Shown here piece after piece: positions 33,524 to 41,770 of a stretch of DNA of 49,285 bases (position 1 is the stretch's first letter; each line of letters starts with the position of its first letter). Below the pieces are notes generated by a model that was given only the letters and a program-made list of their open reading frames with translations, did no database searches and was not told the DNA's origin. The position numbers and the translations under genes are program-made. Source of the DNA: Actibacterium sp. (GTDB taxonomy: Bacteria > Pseudomonadota > Alphaproteobacteria > Rhodobacterales > Rhodobacteraceae); the NCBI GenBank assembly GCA_016278285.1, contig JADQCD010000049.1, positions 1-49,285 on the forward strand, written 5' to 3'.

Positions 33524-34305
33524 TCCGCCCGGCGGAACAGCCCGCCCGAAGCCGTTGTCACCGGCACCAATGAGCCGAGACCACGCGCGCCTTCGCCGCC
33601 CTGCAACAGAGGGTATCCGTTGACCCGTGCCAACCTGCGCACGGGGGGAGGCGATGGCGTACGCGCAGGGGTCATCGGCGTCCGGACCATTCTGAGTGCG
33701 CTTAACGGGGCCAGCCCCCGATCCTGTGGCGGCAGGTTCGCGCGGATCCGCTTGAAGCGGCGGACATACCGGTCCGCATATTTTCTTGTCCGCGAGTGAT
33801 AGGCACCGGCGGCCTTGACCCAGTCACCCAGTTCCGTGTGCAAGTCGCGCAGGAAGTTCGCCGCGTACAGCGCGTTTTTATCGGGTTGGAACATCTCGGC
33901 GATCGAACGGAAATTCTGACCATGCCATTTGTAGTTGACCTGGAAACACCCGACATCAAAGCTGCGCGCCCCACGGTCGAAACTCTTCTCGGCAAACGCC
34001 AGGGCCTTGGCCGGATCATCGAACCAGATCCCCTTGCCTTCCATGTTCACCGTCCAGGGCCAGGCGCGAAATTCCCCGCCCCGCTTTCGACCGGTCTCGG
34101 CAAGAGAAATCGCCCGCAGCACGGACAGCGGCACCCCGGTCGCATTTGCCGCACGCCGAGCCGCCGTATCGCAAAGTGCCGCCGGTTCCGACGCCCAGGC
34201 CGGCGATGTCAGGCCGACCGCCAGTAACCAGAGCAGGATTCCATGCGAAGTCAATCGAACGTTTCGACCGTGCGCACCTCCACCCTGCGAGTCATCGCGA
34301 GCCAT
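33520..34305 (-). CDS. sltF: Flagellum-associated lytic transglycosylase SltF
   Basis: Periplasmic lytic transglycosylase of the SLT family, 261 residues, with a signal peptide ending near residue 38 (LTSPAWA). The catalytic Glu70 lies in ISLAETGRKRGGEF, and GCFQVNYKWHG is the second SLT motif. Its place before flhA matches SltF of Rhodobacter sphaeroides, which opens peptidoglycan for the rod and works with a FlgJ lacking its own hydrolase domain, as at 19255 here. The C-terminal 60 residues are Pro/Arg-rich and may mediate partner binding. GAGGAGAGG precedes ATG 34305. A 76-bp gap separates it from the upstream gene. Confidence 0.9.
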   Translation of the reverse strand: MARDDSQGGGAHGRNVRLTSHGILLWLLAVGLTSPAWASEPAALCDTAARRAANATGVPLSVLRAISLAETGRKRGGEFRAWPWTVNMEGKGIWFDDPAKALAFAEKSFDRGARSFDVGCFQVNYKWHGQNFRSIAEMFQPDKNALYAANFLRDLHTELGDWVKAAGAYHSRTRKYADRYVRRFKRIRANLPPQDRGLAPLSALRMVRTPMTPARTPSPPPVRRLARVNGYPLLQGGEGARGLGSLVPVTTASGGLFRRAE

Positions 34306-34381
34306 TCTGGCCTCTCCTCATGTTTTCTTCATAAGGAGCCTATGAAAGCGGGGTTTAGAATTGGTAAGCGCGATTGCGCCG

Positions 34382-36637
34382 TCAGGGGCTTTCTGCGGCA
34401 GCCTCCGCCGACAACAAATCGCCCAGCACATCGCGGGCTGACCGGCTATGCTCCAGAAGCATGCGGACCCGTGACAAGGAAGGCGCAGCTTCTGCGTCTT
34501 CCGGGGCAGGCTTCAGCCCACTTTTTTCGCGCTGCAATTTCGCAAACTCTTTCTGCGCCGCGCTGCCGTGCCGCAAGACATGGCGCCAATCGCCGGCTTT
34601 CCAGGCCATCGCTTTTTGTTCATCGACCGCGCCCGCCGCCGCGAAACTCTTCAGGGCAGAGGGTGAATCGCCAAGTTCCGACAACGCGGCGCCGCGCAAC
34701 CGTTCCACCTCACGCCCCGAAAGGCCTTCCAGAAATGAAAGCGTGGCGGCGGAATGCCCCTCGTACAGGGCAAGTCTGGCGCGCAAAATAGACATGTCCA
34801 TCGACTCCGTCGAGGCGCGTGCAGGCAACAGCATGGATGCGCGCCGGGGAAAACCCAGCGCCAACAGGCGTGCCGCCATCTTGAGAGACAGACCGTCGGG
34901 CCGCGCGTCATCCGGCGCCATGGCAAAAGCGTGCCGCAGGAATGCTGCGTCCGTTCCATCCTCGGTGAGAATTGTCACCACGCGGCGACGCAACGCCGGG
35001 GAGGCGCGGGCTTTGATCCGCGCCAACCCCTCGAAAGCGGCGGCGAAGTGCCCGTTTCGGGCATGCGCGAGAATCGCGGCGCGGAGAAATCGTGCCCCCT
35101 TTTCGGTGCCCCGGTATTCCCGGGCGAATGCTTCTGAGGTCGTCACGTCCTGCGGCTTTGGCCTCTGTCCGGCCTCAAGTTGGGACTCGATAATCGTCAG
35201 AAGCGCCGCGGGTGCCAGGTTTTGGTCATCTGCGATGACCTGGCGCAGTTTTAACAGTGCTGCGGCCCGATTCCCGGTCGCAAGATCATGTTTCGCCTGC
35301 ATATACAGCAGACGTGCCCCGCCACGCGCGCCGGCCCGCGCCAAGGCATTGCGGATGCGAGCGGCGGTTTCCAGATCCTTGATCGCCAGAAATCTTTCTG
35401 CCAGCCCGGGCCCCAGATGTCGTCGCAAATGCAACGGCAATGAAGAGAACGCAGACACGATCGCACGCCGGTCGATATCCGTCCCGCCTGGCAGTTCCGG
35501 GCGCGCCATCGCCGCCCAAAGTGCAACCGGCGCAGAGCATCCGATCTGTCCGTCGAGAATGGTGGGATCGGCGGCTTGTCCGTCATCCAGAACCTGCGCC
35601 ATGACCCGGAAAAATGCGGCGTTTGGCAGATCGGCTGCAAAAGCGGTCATCAGCACCTGGGCTTCAGCGCCAAAGCCGAGATAGAGATATGTTTTTACCA
35701 TATCTTGCAGGTCTTTAGGTGCAACATCATCGAACTCACCCAACAAGTTCGAGCGCGCTTCGCCTATCAACATTCCGACCGGCGCGCCGGCTTGTTTTCT
35801 GGACAGATCGAATATCGAAGCTGGCAGGCATGTTCGGCCGGAAGCATTGCCGGCTGGTCGGTTGGATGCCGGGTTGGCGCGGTCGATGCTGGTCTCGATC
35901 CGGAGGCCGACCGCAAGATTGCGCGCGATTGTCGGGGGGGCCGGCGGATCGATGTCCGCCGGGGGCATGGGGGCCGGACGAACCGCTGGCGGCGGATCGA
36001 TATCTGCCTCGACCAAACCCTGCGCAGCGGCACGGCCGAGTTCCTTCAAAAGGACCGTTTTCATTTCGTTCAGCCTGGCCGTGCCGGGCAGGGAAGTTTC
36101 GATGCGGGATTTGCCGGCCGGGTTGGGCGCGAAAGGCCGATCTGGTTCCGCATCTTCCGAACCGAGCCCGACCGGAAAATCCCCGATGACCGGAACGCGC
36201 GGACGGCGGAACACTCCTTGCGTGGCGGCTGATGCCGATTGAGGTGTCGGACTGATATCGCTGACGTCCGGATCCTCCGATGACGGCCCGTCCTTGATAT
36301 CCACGACCAGTCGGTCCGCCCCGATCATGAAGGCATTCGCGTGGCATGTGCAGTCGACCCGCAGCAGCAGCCGTGCCTCGCCGGGCTGCGCGGCAATGTC
36401 GCGCAAGCGGGCTCGCGGAATGAAGCGGAACACCTGCGCAAGATCGAAGCGAATGTCGCTGCGCGAAAATTGCAGGTCGAAACCTTCCGCGTTTCGTTGC
36501 AACGTCCATCCCGTGGGTTGGTCGAAATCGAAGACCAGACGGGAAAAGGACTCATGTTCGCCAGACCGGACCCGCACGGTTTCACCCAGCGCAGAGCTCG
36601 GTATCAGGAACAATAGAAGGCAAATCGCACGGATCAT
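34382..36637 (-). CDS. Large periplasmic protein of unknown function, AMIN-like and TPR-like
   Basis: A 751-residue protein with a clear signal peptide (MIRAICLLLFLIPSSALG). Residues 20-115 form a beta-rich region resembling an AMIN domain (SRLVFDFDQPTGWTLQ, RLVVDIKDG) with a Cys pair in VDCTCHA. A Pro/Asp-rich linker follows to about 240. The rest is helical with repeat-like spacing, TPR/Sel1-like, for example YLYLGFGAEAQVLMTAFAAD and RFLAIKDLETAARIRNALA. The ATG overlaps the motA stop by four bases, so synthesis is coupled to the stator protein. Inference: a periplasmic, perhaps peptidoglycan-linked, factor for stator or motor function. I do not recognise a named homologue; MotF of R. sphaeroides belongs to a different flagellar system and is not claimed. 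Confidence 0.8.
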   Translation of the reverse strand: MIRAICLLLFLIPSSALGETVRVRSGEHESFSRLVFDFDQPTGWTLQRNAEGFDLQFSRSDIRFDLAQVFRFIPRARLRDIAAQPGEARLLLRVDCTCHANAFMIGADRLVVDIKDGPSSEDPDVSDISPTPQSASAATQGVFRRPRVPVIGDFPVGLGSEDAEPDRPFAPNPAGKSRIETSLPGTARLNEMKTVLLKELGRAAAQGLVEADIDPPPAVRPAPMPPADIDPPAPPTIARNLAVGLRIETSIDRANPASNRPAGNASGRTCLPASIFDLSRKQAGAPVGMLIGEARSNLLGEFDDVAPKDLQDMVKTYLYLGFGAEAQVLMTAFAADLPNAAFFRVMAQVLDDGQAADPTILDGQIGCSAPVALWAAMARPELPGGTDIDRRAIVSAFSSLPLHLRRHLGPGLAERFLAIKDLETAARIRNALARAGARGGARLLYMQAKHDLATGNRAAALLKLRQVIADDQNLAPAALLTIIESQLEAGQRPKPQDVTTSEAFAREYRGTEKGARFLRAAILAHARNGHFAAAFEGLARIKARASPALRRRVVTILTEDGTDAAFLRHAFAMAPDDARPDGLSLKMAARLLALGFPRRASMLLPARASTESMDMSILRARLALYEGHSAATLSFLEGLSGREVERLRGAALSELGDSPSALKSFAAAGAVDEQKAMAWKAGDWRHVLRHGSAAQKEFAKLQREKSGLKPAPEDAEAAPSLSRVRMLLEHSRSARDVLGDLLSAEAAAESP

Positions 36638-37500
36638 GCGGCAGTCTTCGTGGTCTTGAGGGCCTCTTCGAGATCGTTGAACGAGGGCCGGTTGCGACTG
36701 GGCGTATTCTGACGTCCGACCTCGATGCAGATATTGGTGGCATGGTTATAGAGGTTGGCAACAAGAACCTCGCGGATCAACTGATAGAAATGTCCGTCCT
36801 CCTCCGTGATCGTCTTCAGCTTCGCGGCAAAAGGGCCGACCAGCCCATAGGCGAGGAAGACCCCCATGAATGTTCCGACCAGAGCGCCGCCGATCAGCTT
36901 GCCCAATATTTCGGGCGGCTGGTCGATCGAACCCATCGTCTTGATCACCCCCAGAACCGCGGCCACGATCCCCAACGCCGGAAGCCCGTCTGCAAGCGTC
37001 TGCAGCGCGTGGCTGGAATGCAGGGCCTGATGTGCATGCGCCTCCATCCTCTTTTCCAGAACTTCCTCGACCTGATGGGGGTCATCGTAGTTCATGGACG
37101 CCGACCGCAGCGTATCGCAGATTATTTCCACCGCCTCGTCATCGGCCAGGATCCTGGGATAGCGGCCGAAAACCGAAGATGTCGCGGGGGCCTCGATATG
37201 TTCCTCCAGCGTCACCGGATTCTGTCGCGAAAGGCGGATCAGTTCGAACAGGAGGCAAAGCAGATCGCGGTAATCGGCCGGCTTCCACCGGGGCCCCTTG
37301 AAAACCTTCGCCATGTCCCGGAACGTTTGCCTGATGGCCTGGACATCGTTACTGATGATGAAGGCACCGCAGGATGCGCCACCGATAATGACCATTTCAG
37401 TCGGCAGCGCATGCAGGATGATACCGAGATGACCGCCGGCCAGCATGTAGCCGCCGAAAACCATCACGAAGATCATGGCAATTCCGAAGAGTCCGATCAT
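36634..37500 (-). CDS. motA: Flagellar motor stator protein MotA
   Basis: Inner-membrane proton-channel subunit, 288 residues with four membrane segments. It begins MIGLFGIAMIFVMVFGGYML; the conserved ADGLPALGIVAAVLGVIKTM and GLVGPFAAKLKTI blocks carry the functionally important prolines. ATG 37500 follows GGAGGGCGGG; the longer frame to 37548 is not needed. MotB is absent, so the partner must be encoded elsewhere. Upstream, the gap from 37501 to 37569 holds a GGTTAAC half-site. Overlaps the large periplasmic protein downstream by four bases. Confidence 0.96.
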   Translation of the reverse strand: MIGLFGIAMIFVMVFGGYMLAGGHLGIILHALPTEMVIIGGASCGAFIISNDVQAIRQTFRDMAKVFKGPRWKPADYRDLLCLLFELIRLSRQNPVTLEEHIEAPATSSVFGRYPRILADDEAVEIICDTLRSASMNYDDPHQVEEVLEKRMEAHAHQALHSSHALQTLADGLPALGIVAAVLGVIKTMGSIDQPPEILGKLIGGALVGTFMGVFLAYGLVGPFAAKLKTITEEDGHFYQLIREVLVANLYNHATNICIEVGRQNTPSRNRPSFNDLEEALKTTKTAA

Positions 37501-37569
37501 TTCCCGCCCTCCAATGCGGGGCTGCCACCGCAGGGCAAAGGCTTGCACCTGAGGGTTAACAAAACCTGT

Positions 37570-38172
37570 TCACCGGGTGGGCACATTCATGTTACGACTG
37601 GCGAGGATGACGCTGATCGAATAGGCGGCTTGAGACGAGAGTCCGGCCATGATCTCGGCAGCGGCTTCAGGGCGCATACGGCCCAGGAACCCTGCCGCAA
37701 AATCCGGGGCCATTTCCTCGAAAAGGGCAGAGGCCTGCTCCGGTTTCATGTTTTCGTAGACCGCGACAAGGCGCGCAACGTCATCCTCGGCAGCCCCGTC
37801 CGCCTGGGCGAGCGTGGCCTTTAACCGTGTCTCGGCCTGCTTCAGAGCCGCCAGTTGGGATTCAATTTCTTTTCTGGCCAGATCGAGGCTTCTTTCGCGC
37901 CGCTCCTGATCGCGTTCCCGCGCGGACAATTTCTTTTCCCGTGTTTGAAACGCACGCATCAGCTTTGCGATATCGGGCGGCGGCGGGCACGCGTCCCGGG
38001 CCGGACTTTCCGCGGGTCCCGTGGCCGCAGCAATCCCCTCCACTTCGCGCGCGATGGCAAGTCCCGTGCCGGCGCCCAGGCGGGTCAGGCCCGACCCGAC
38101 GAACAGCAGGAAAATAGCCAGAAGGGCACCTTGCCCGGCGCGGCGGCGGGCTTTTCCCTTGCGCCGGGTCAT
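37570..38172 (-). CDS. MotE-like periplasmic coiled-coil protein
   Basis: A 200-residue protein with an N-terminal membrane anchor at about 13-30 (GALLAIFLLFVGSGLTRL), a long coiled coil from about 72 to 125 (REKKLSARERDQERRERSLD) and a C-terminal domain of the MgtE-N/MotE type (LVAVYENMKPEQASALFEEM, LGRMRPEAAAEIMAGLSS). In rhizobia MotE is a periplasmic chaperone of the stator protein MotC. Here the gene lies 69 bp before motA, so a stator-related role is plausible. The family includes similar proteins called FliG-like or MgtE-like, so the exact name is tentative. Confidence 0.75.
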   Translation of the reverse strand: MTRRKGKARRRAGQGALLAIFLLFVGSGLTRLGAGTGLAIAREVEGIAAATGPAESPARDACPPPPDIAKLMRAFQTREKKLSARERDQERRERSLDLARKEIESQLAALKQAETRLKATLAQADGAAEDDVARLVAVYENMKPEQASALFEEMAPDFAAGFLGRMRPEAAAEIMAGLSSQAAYSISVILASRNMNVPTR

Positions 38173-38651
38173 TCCGCAGCCTCCGTCCGGTCGCGCAGAA
38201 CCAGCGGGGTGCTTTTTCCCACAGGTTCGGAATTTTCACGGCGGTGGGCACGAATGAATGCAAGTGCCGGGCCGGAGTCCTTTGCCCTGTCCTCCGTTGC
38301 TGATCCTGCATCCCGGCGGCGCTTTGCCCTTTCCGGCCCGTCGGCCGCACTGTCCGGATTTTCGTCCACGGGAAGGTCATGAAGCGAGGCCACCAGAAGT
38401 TCCAGCCGCTGGGCGACCCCTTCTGCGCGATCGGTCAGGTCACCAAGCGACGCGCTGGAACTGCGCGCCGAACTGCGCGCCCCCTCAAGGGCGCGGGTCA
38501 TGTCGTCGACCTGCGCCGAAAGCACCGCAATCGCGCCACCCATCCCCGATTCCAGATCGTTGAAGCGCCGCAACCGCCGTGACAGAACCATGCAGTAGAA
38601 TGCGGCGCCCAGAGCCCCCGCGACCAGAAGGATGTCCGCAATCAACGCCAT
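38169..38651 (-). CDS. Small membrane-anchored protein, DUF6468-like
   Basis: A 160-residue protein with one N-terminal membrane segment (LIADILLVAGALGAAFYCMV) followed by a short coiled coil with a run of Ser (ARSSARSSSASLGDLTDRAE) and a charged disordered tail. I recall similar proteins catalogued as DUF6468 beside fliL and motA in alphaproteobacterial flagellar clusters, but this is recollection. Overlaps the MotE-like gene by four bases and follows fliL by 11 bases. Likely inner membrane, motor-associated by context. Confidence 0.65.
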   Translation of the reverse strand: MALIADILLVAGALGAAFYCMVLSRRLRRFNDLESGMGGAIAVLSAQVDDMTRALEGARSSARSSSASLGDLTDRAEGVAQRLELLVASLHDLPVDENPDSAADGPERAKRRRDAGSATEDRAKDSGPALAFIRAHRRENSEPVGKSTPLVLRDRTEAAE

Positions 38652-38662
38652 CGCTCTCCTCC

Positions 38663-39157
38663 TCAGTTCAGAACGAATTCCGTGACCAGAAGGTCGCGCA
38701 CGCGTCCTTCACCGGTCACGATCTGGACTCGACGCAACATTTGCGCCCTAAGCCGGATCAGGGCTGACGGGTCTTGCAATTCGGCGATATCCACGGCCCG
38801 CAGATACCCGTTCAGAACATCCATTACGCGCGGCTTCAAATCCGCGACATATGCCGCCTGAGGTGCGGCGACCTCCAGTGTCGCGGAAAAGCGCAGATGC
38901 CGATTCGATGCGGCCGGGCCCAGCGAAATGAGCAGCGGTTCGAGCGGCACGAAGGCGCCGGCTGGGGTTTCTTGCACAGCTTTGGCACGGTTGCTTTCTG
39001 TTGCGAGGTTCTCGCGCAGAAGGCTTTCCAACATACCGGAATAAATGCCGAAAAAGCCACCTGCGCCCAGCAGGACGAACAACACGAGGCCGATCAGAAT
39101 CGGACCTTTTGACTTCTTTTTCGGCGGGTTTTCTTCGGCTGCTTCGGACGTCGCCAT
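38663..39157 (-). CDS. fliL: Flagellar basal-body protein FliL
   Basis: Single-pass membrane protein around the stator, 164 residues. A Lys-rich cytoplasmic start (NPPKKKSKG) precedes a membrane segment at about 19-39, and the periplasmic stomatin-like domain contains FVPLEPLLISLG and the family ending LLVTEFVLN. ATG 39157 is preceded by AGGAAA; the longer frame to 39193 adds 12 residues without conservation. First gene of the minus-strand operon fliL to flhB, divergent from fliF. Confidence 0.93.
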   Translation of the reverse strand: MATSEAAEENPPKKKSKGPILIGLVLFVLLGAGGFFGIYSGMLESLLRENLATESNRAKAVQETPAGAFVPLEPLLISLGPAASNRHLRFSATLEVAAPQAAYVADLKPRVMDVLNGYLRAVDIAELQDPSALIRLRAQMLRRVQIVTGEGRVRDLLVTEFVLN

Positions 39158-39206
39158 GTTTCGCCATTTCCTGTTTTTTGCTCTCTCTCCCATAAACCGC
39201 CAAGGA

Positions 39207-39221
39207 CTAACCGATTGTTAA
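39207..39221 (-). promoter_or_regulatory. CtrA-like element between fliL and fliF
   Basis: On the minus strand TTAA-CAATCGG-TTAG: one perfect half-site and one with a single mismatch to TTAA-N7-TTAA. It lies 49 bp before fliL and 61 bp before fliF, in the 125-bp gap between the two largest divergent flagellar operons. The best match of the four elements in the locus. Confidence 0.5.
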
Positions 39222-39282
39222 GCCGGAGCCGCCAATCATGGGCGCACGAACAAGGCAGAATGCCGTCTGAGGGGAACCGCTC

Positions 39283-40890
39283 GTGCAACAACTGGTGGCC
39301 GTATGGACCAATCTCGATTCGCGTCGCCGCATCGTGGCGGGTTTGGCGGCGCTTGCAGTTTTCACCACCATTCTCGCCATGTCCCGAATGGCATCCTCGC
39401 CGCAGATGCAACTTCTGTATTCGGGACTGGAAAATGCCGCCGCCGGCGAAGTCGTGCAGGCGCTCGAGGCCCGCGCGGTCCCCTATGAGGTGCGGGGCGG
39501 CGCCATTTTCGTGGCTGGCGACCAGCGTGACGCCTTGCGTATGACCCTCGCCAGCGAAGGGCTGCCAACGATGGGGGCCGCAGGGTATGAACTGCTTGAT
39601 TCGCTGTCCGGTTTCGGCACGACGTCACAAATGTTCGACGCCGCCTATTGGCGTGCGAAAGAAGGGGAGCTGGCGCGCACCATCATTGCCTCACCCGGAA
39701 TACGCGCGGCCCGCGTACATATCGCGAACACGACCCGGCAACCGTTTCGGCGCGACCTGAAACCCAGCGCCGCCGTCACCGTCACCACGATCACCGGTCG
39801 GGTGTCCGCACAAAAAGCCGAAGCATTGAAATACCTTGTCTCGTCATCGGTCGCCGGTCTGGTCCCCGAAGATGTTTCCGTGATCGACTCGGTCGGTGGG
39901 CTTGTCGGTGGCCGGGACGACTCCGATGTCGGTATTCCGGCCAACGACCGCGCGGCGATGCTGGAAGCCAATGTCCGCAACCTGCTTGACGCATTCATGG
40001 GTCCGGGCCGTGCGGTGGTCGAGGTCAGCGTCCAGACCGTGCGGAACAGGGAAACCCTGGTTGAGCGCCGGATCGACCCCGAAAGCCAGGTAGCCATATC
40101 GATGGAAAGCTCGGAAAAATCCCTGAACTCAAGGGATCAGGGCGGCGCTGCGGTGACCGTGGCCAGCAACCTGCCTGCGAACGATGCTGGCGGCGACCGC
40201 TCTGCCACAAGCAATGAGTCACGGACCGAAGAACGGGTCAATTTCGATGTTTCCGAGACCACCCGAGAAATCATCCGTCCTGCCGGCGCGGTGAAACGCC
40301 TGAGCGTCGCCGTCCTGCTGGACGGCACGCGAGGCACCGATGCGAACGGAAATCTGACCTGGTCGCCAGTGCCCGATTCGAAACTCGAAACCGTGAAGGA
40401 CCTGGTCGCTTCGGCGGTCGGCTTCGATGCCGCACGGGGGGATGTGATTACCGTCAAGTCGATGCAGTTCGATCCCCCGGAACCTCGGGGAACCCTTGTC
40501 GAGCCGGACCTGATGGACAAGCTGGACCTCGATATCATGGCATTGACACAGTTCGCGGTGCTAAGTCTGGTTGCCCTGATTCTCGGACTCTTCGTGCTGC
40601 GCCCGATTCTTGCCGGGCGAACTGTATCGGCCCCGCCCGGCCTGCCGGCCCCGGAGACCGGGGGTAATTCGACCGATCCCGCCCTGACCGGCGAGATTGA
40701 CGAGGGCACCCTGCCCGAGATCGCCATCAACTCCGCCTCGGACGCGATGCAGGCCGCCGTCGACCAAGCCGCGCTTTCGCTGTCTTCGACCGACCCGGTG
40801 GACCGCCTGCGACACCTGATCGAAGACCGCCGGGAGGAAACCGTACAGATCCTACGCGACTGGATGGAAAACGAAGAGGAGCGTACCTGA
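39283..40890 (+). CDS. fliF: Flagellar MS-ring protein FliF
   Basis: Inner-membrane ring protein, 535 residues. Membrane segments near 17-34 and 422-445 flank a periplasmic region with two ring-building domains (LYSGLENAAAGEVVQALEAR; AAVTVTTITGRVSAQKAEAL). The C-terminal cytoplasmic tail, VDRLRHLIEDRREETVQILR, is the FliG-binding end. GTG 39283 has GAGGGG eight bases upstream. Its stop overlaps the fliH ATG by one base. fliG, which docks on this tail, is not in the window. Confidence 0.96.
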   Translation: MQQLVAVWTNLDSRRRIVAGLAALAVFTTILAMSRMASSPQMQLLYSGLENAAAGEVVQALEARAVPYEVRGGAIFVAGDQRDALRMTLASEGLPTMGAAGYELLDSLSGFGTTSQMFDAAYWRAKEGELARTIIASPGIRAARVHIANTTRQPFRRDLKPSAAVTVTTITGRVSAQKAEALKYLVSSSVAGLVPEDVSVIDSVGGLVGGRDDSDVGIPANDRAAMLEANVRNLLDAFMGPGRAVVEVSVQTVRNRETLVERRIDPESQVAISMESSEKSLNSRDQGGAAVTVASNLPANDAGGDRSATSNESRTEERVNFDVSETTREIIRPAGAVKRLSVAVLLDGTRGTDANGNLTWSPVPDSKLETVKDLVASAVGFDAARGDVITVKSMQFDPPEPRGTLVEPDLMDKLDLDIMALTQFAVLSLVALILGLFVLRPILAGRTVSAPPGLPAPETGGNSTDPALTGEIDEGTLPEIAINSASDAMQAAVDQAALSLSSTDPVDRLRHLIEDRREETVQILRDWMENEEERT

Positions 40891-41498
40891 TGCCCCGCAC
40901 CCTTGTGCTGGAGGATTTTACGCCGGAGAGCGCGCAGCCCGAGCAGGCTGAGGACAGAGCCCCCATCTTCACCGAGGAGGCGCGTCTTGCCGCATATGAA
41001 GAAGGTTACACGGCCGGCTGGGACGACGCCGCTGCGGCAGAGACGCAGACCCGCGAAAGGATCGGCGCCGATTTCGCCAACTCGCTCGGCGAACTGGCTT
41101 TCACCTTCCATGAGGCGCGCGCGCATGTCCTTCAGGGCGTGGCGCCGCTGCTGACCCTCATGGTCGAGAAGGTCCTGCCGAATATCGCGCGCGAGGGCTT
41201 GGCCGAAACACTGGCCGGCATCGTGAACACCGCCGCGGAGCAGGCCGCGAACCGCCCCGTCGAACTGGTCATAAATCCGGAAAATCGCGCGGCGGTGAAC
41301 TCGTTGCTGGCACAGGACCCGCCCCTTCCGCTGAAAATTGTCGAAGAGCCGAGCCTCGGGCCCGGGCAAGCCTATATCCGCGCGGGCAGCGGCCAGGAAA
41401 CCGCGCTCGATCTCGATGAGGTTCTCAGCGAGATCCGCAACGCGGTTTCAGGGTTTCTGAGCGCGAGCCAACCACAGGAGCAACGCGAGAATGGCTGA
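40890..41498 (+). CDS. fliH: FliH-like export regulator
   Basis: A 202-residue cytoplasmic protein of the FliH/YscL kind that holds FliI at the export gate. The N-terminus is acidic and disordered; helical stretches with AYEEGYTAGWDD recall the FliH glycine-repeat start. A C-terminal domain follows: EKVLPNIAREGLAETLAGIV and ELVINPENRAAVNSLL. FliH sequences diverge strongly, so the call rests on these features and on the order fliF-fliH-fliN-fliP. Overlaps fliN by eight bases. Confidence 0.8.
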   Translation: MPRTLVLEDFTPESAQPEQAEDRAPIFTEEARLAAYEEGYTAGWDDAAAAETQTRERIGADFANSLGELAFTFHEARAHVLQGVAPLLTLMVEKVLPNIAREGLAETLAGIVNTAAEQAANRPVELVINPENRAAVNSLLAQDPPLPLKIVEEPSLGPGQAYIRAGSGQETALDLDEVLSEIRNAVSGFLSASQPQEQRENG

Positions 41499-41769
41499 GT
41501 CAGACGATCGGGACATGGCCAATCCGTTGACCAGCGTTCCGTTGGAAATCACCGTTTCGGTCGGCCATGCCCGGCCAACCATCGGCGAGTTGTTGCACCT
41601 GGAACAGAACGCGGTCCTGTCTCTGGACAGCCGCATAGAGGACCCGGTCGAACTTTATATCGGTGATCGCCTGATCGCGCGGGGCGAATTGCAGGAAATC
41701 GACGGCACACAGCCGGGTCAGCTCGCCGTGCGTCTGACCGAGGTCATCGACCTGAAGGCCGGGCTCTGA
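41491..41769 (+). CDS. fliN: Flagellar C-ring protein FliN
   Basis: A 92-residue C-ring component consisting of one SpoA domain: VPLEITVSVGHARPTIGELL, VLSLDSRIEDPVELYIGDRL and IARGELQEIDGTQPGQLAVR. Acts in torque and switching at the cytoplasmic face. It is close to the minimum FliN length. FliG and FliM, the other C-ring parts, are not encoded here. Overlaps fliH; fliP starts one base after its stop. Confidence 0.93.
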   Translation: MAESDDRDMANPLTSVPLEITVSVGHARPTIGELLHLEQNAVLSLDSRIEDPVELYIGDRLIARGELQEIDGTQPGQLAVRLTEVIDLKAGL

Positions 41770-41770
41770 C

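Noticed and set aside
34374-35684. 436-residue plus-strand frame opposite the large periplasmic protein
   Set aside because: Arg/Ser/Ala-rich mirror composition and no domain. The minus-strand frame has a signal peptide and is coupled to motA. A nearby AGGAG before ATG 34339 on the plus strand looked like a start, but the frame continues as a shadow.
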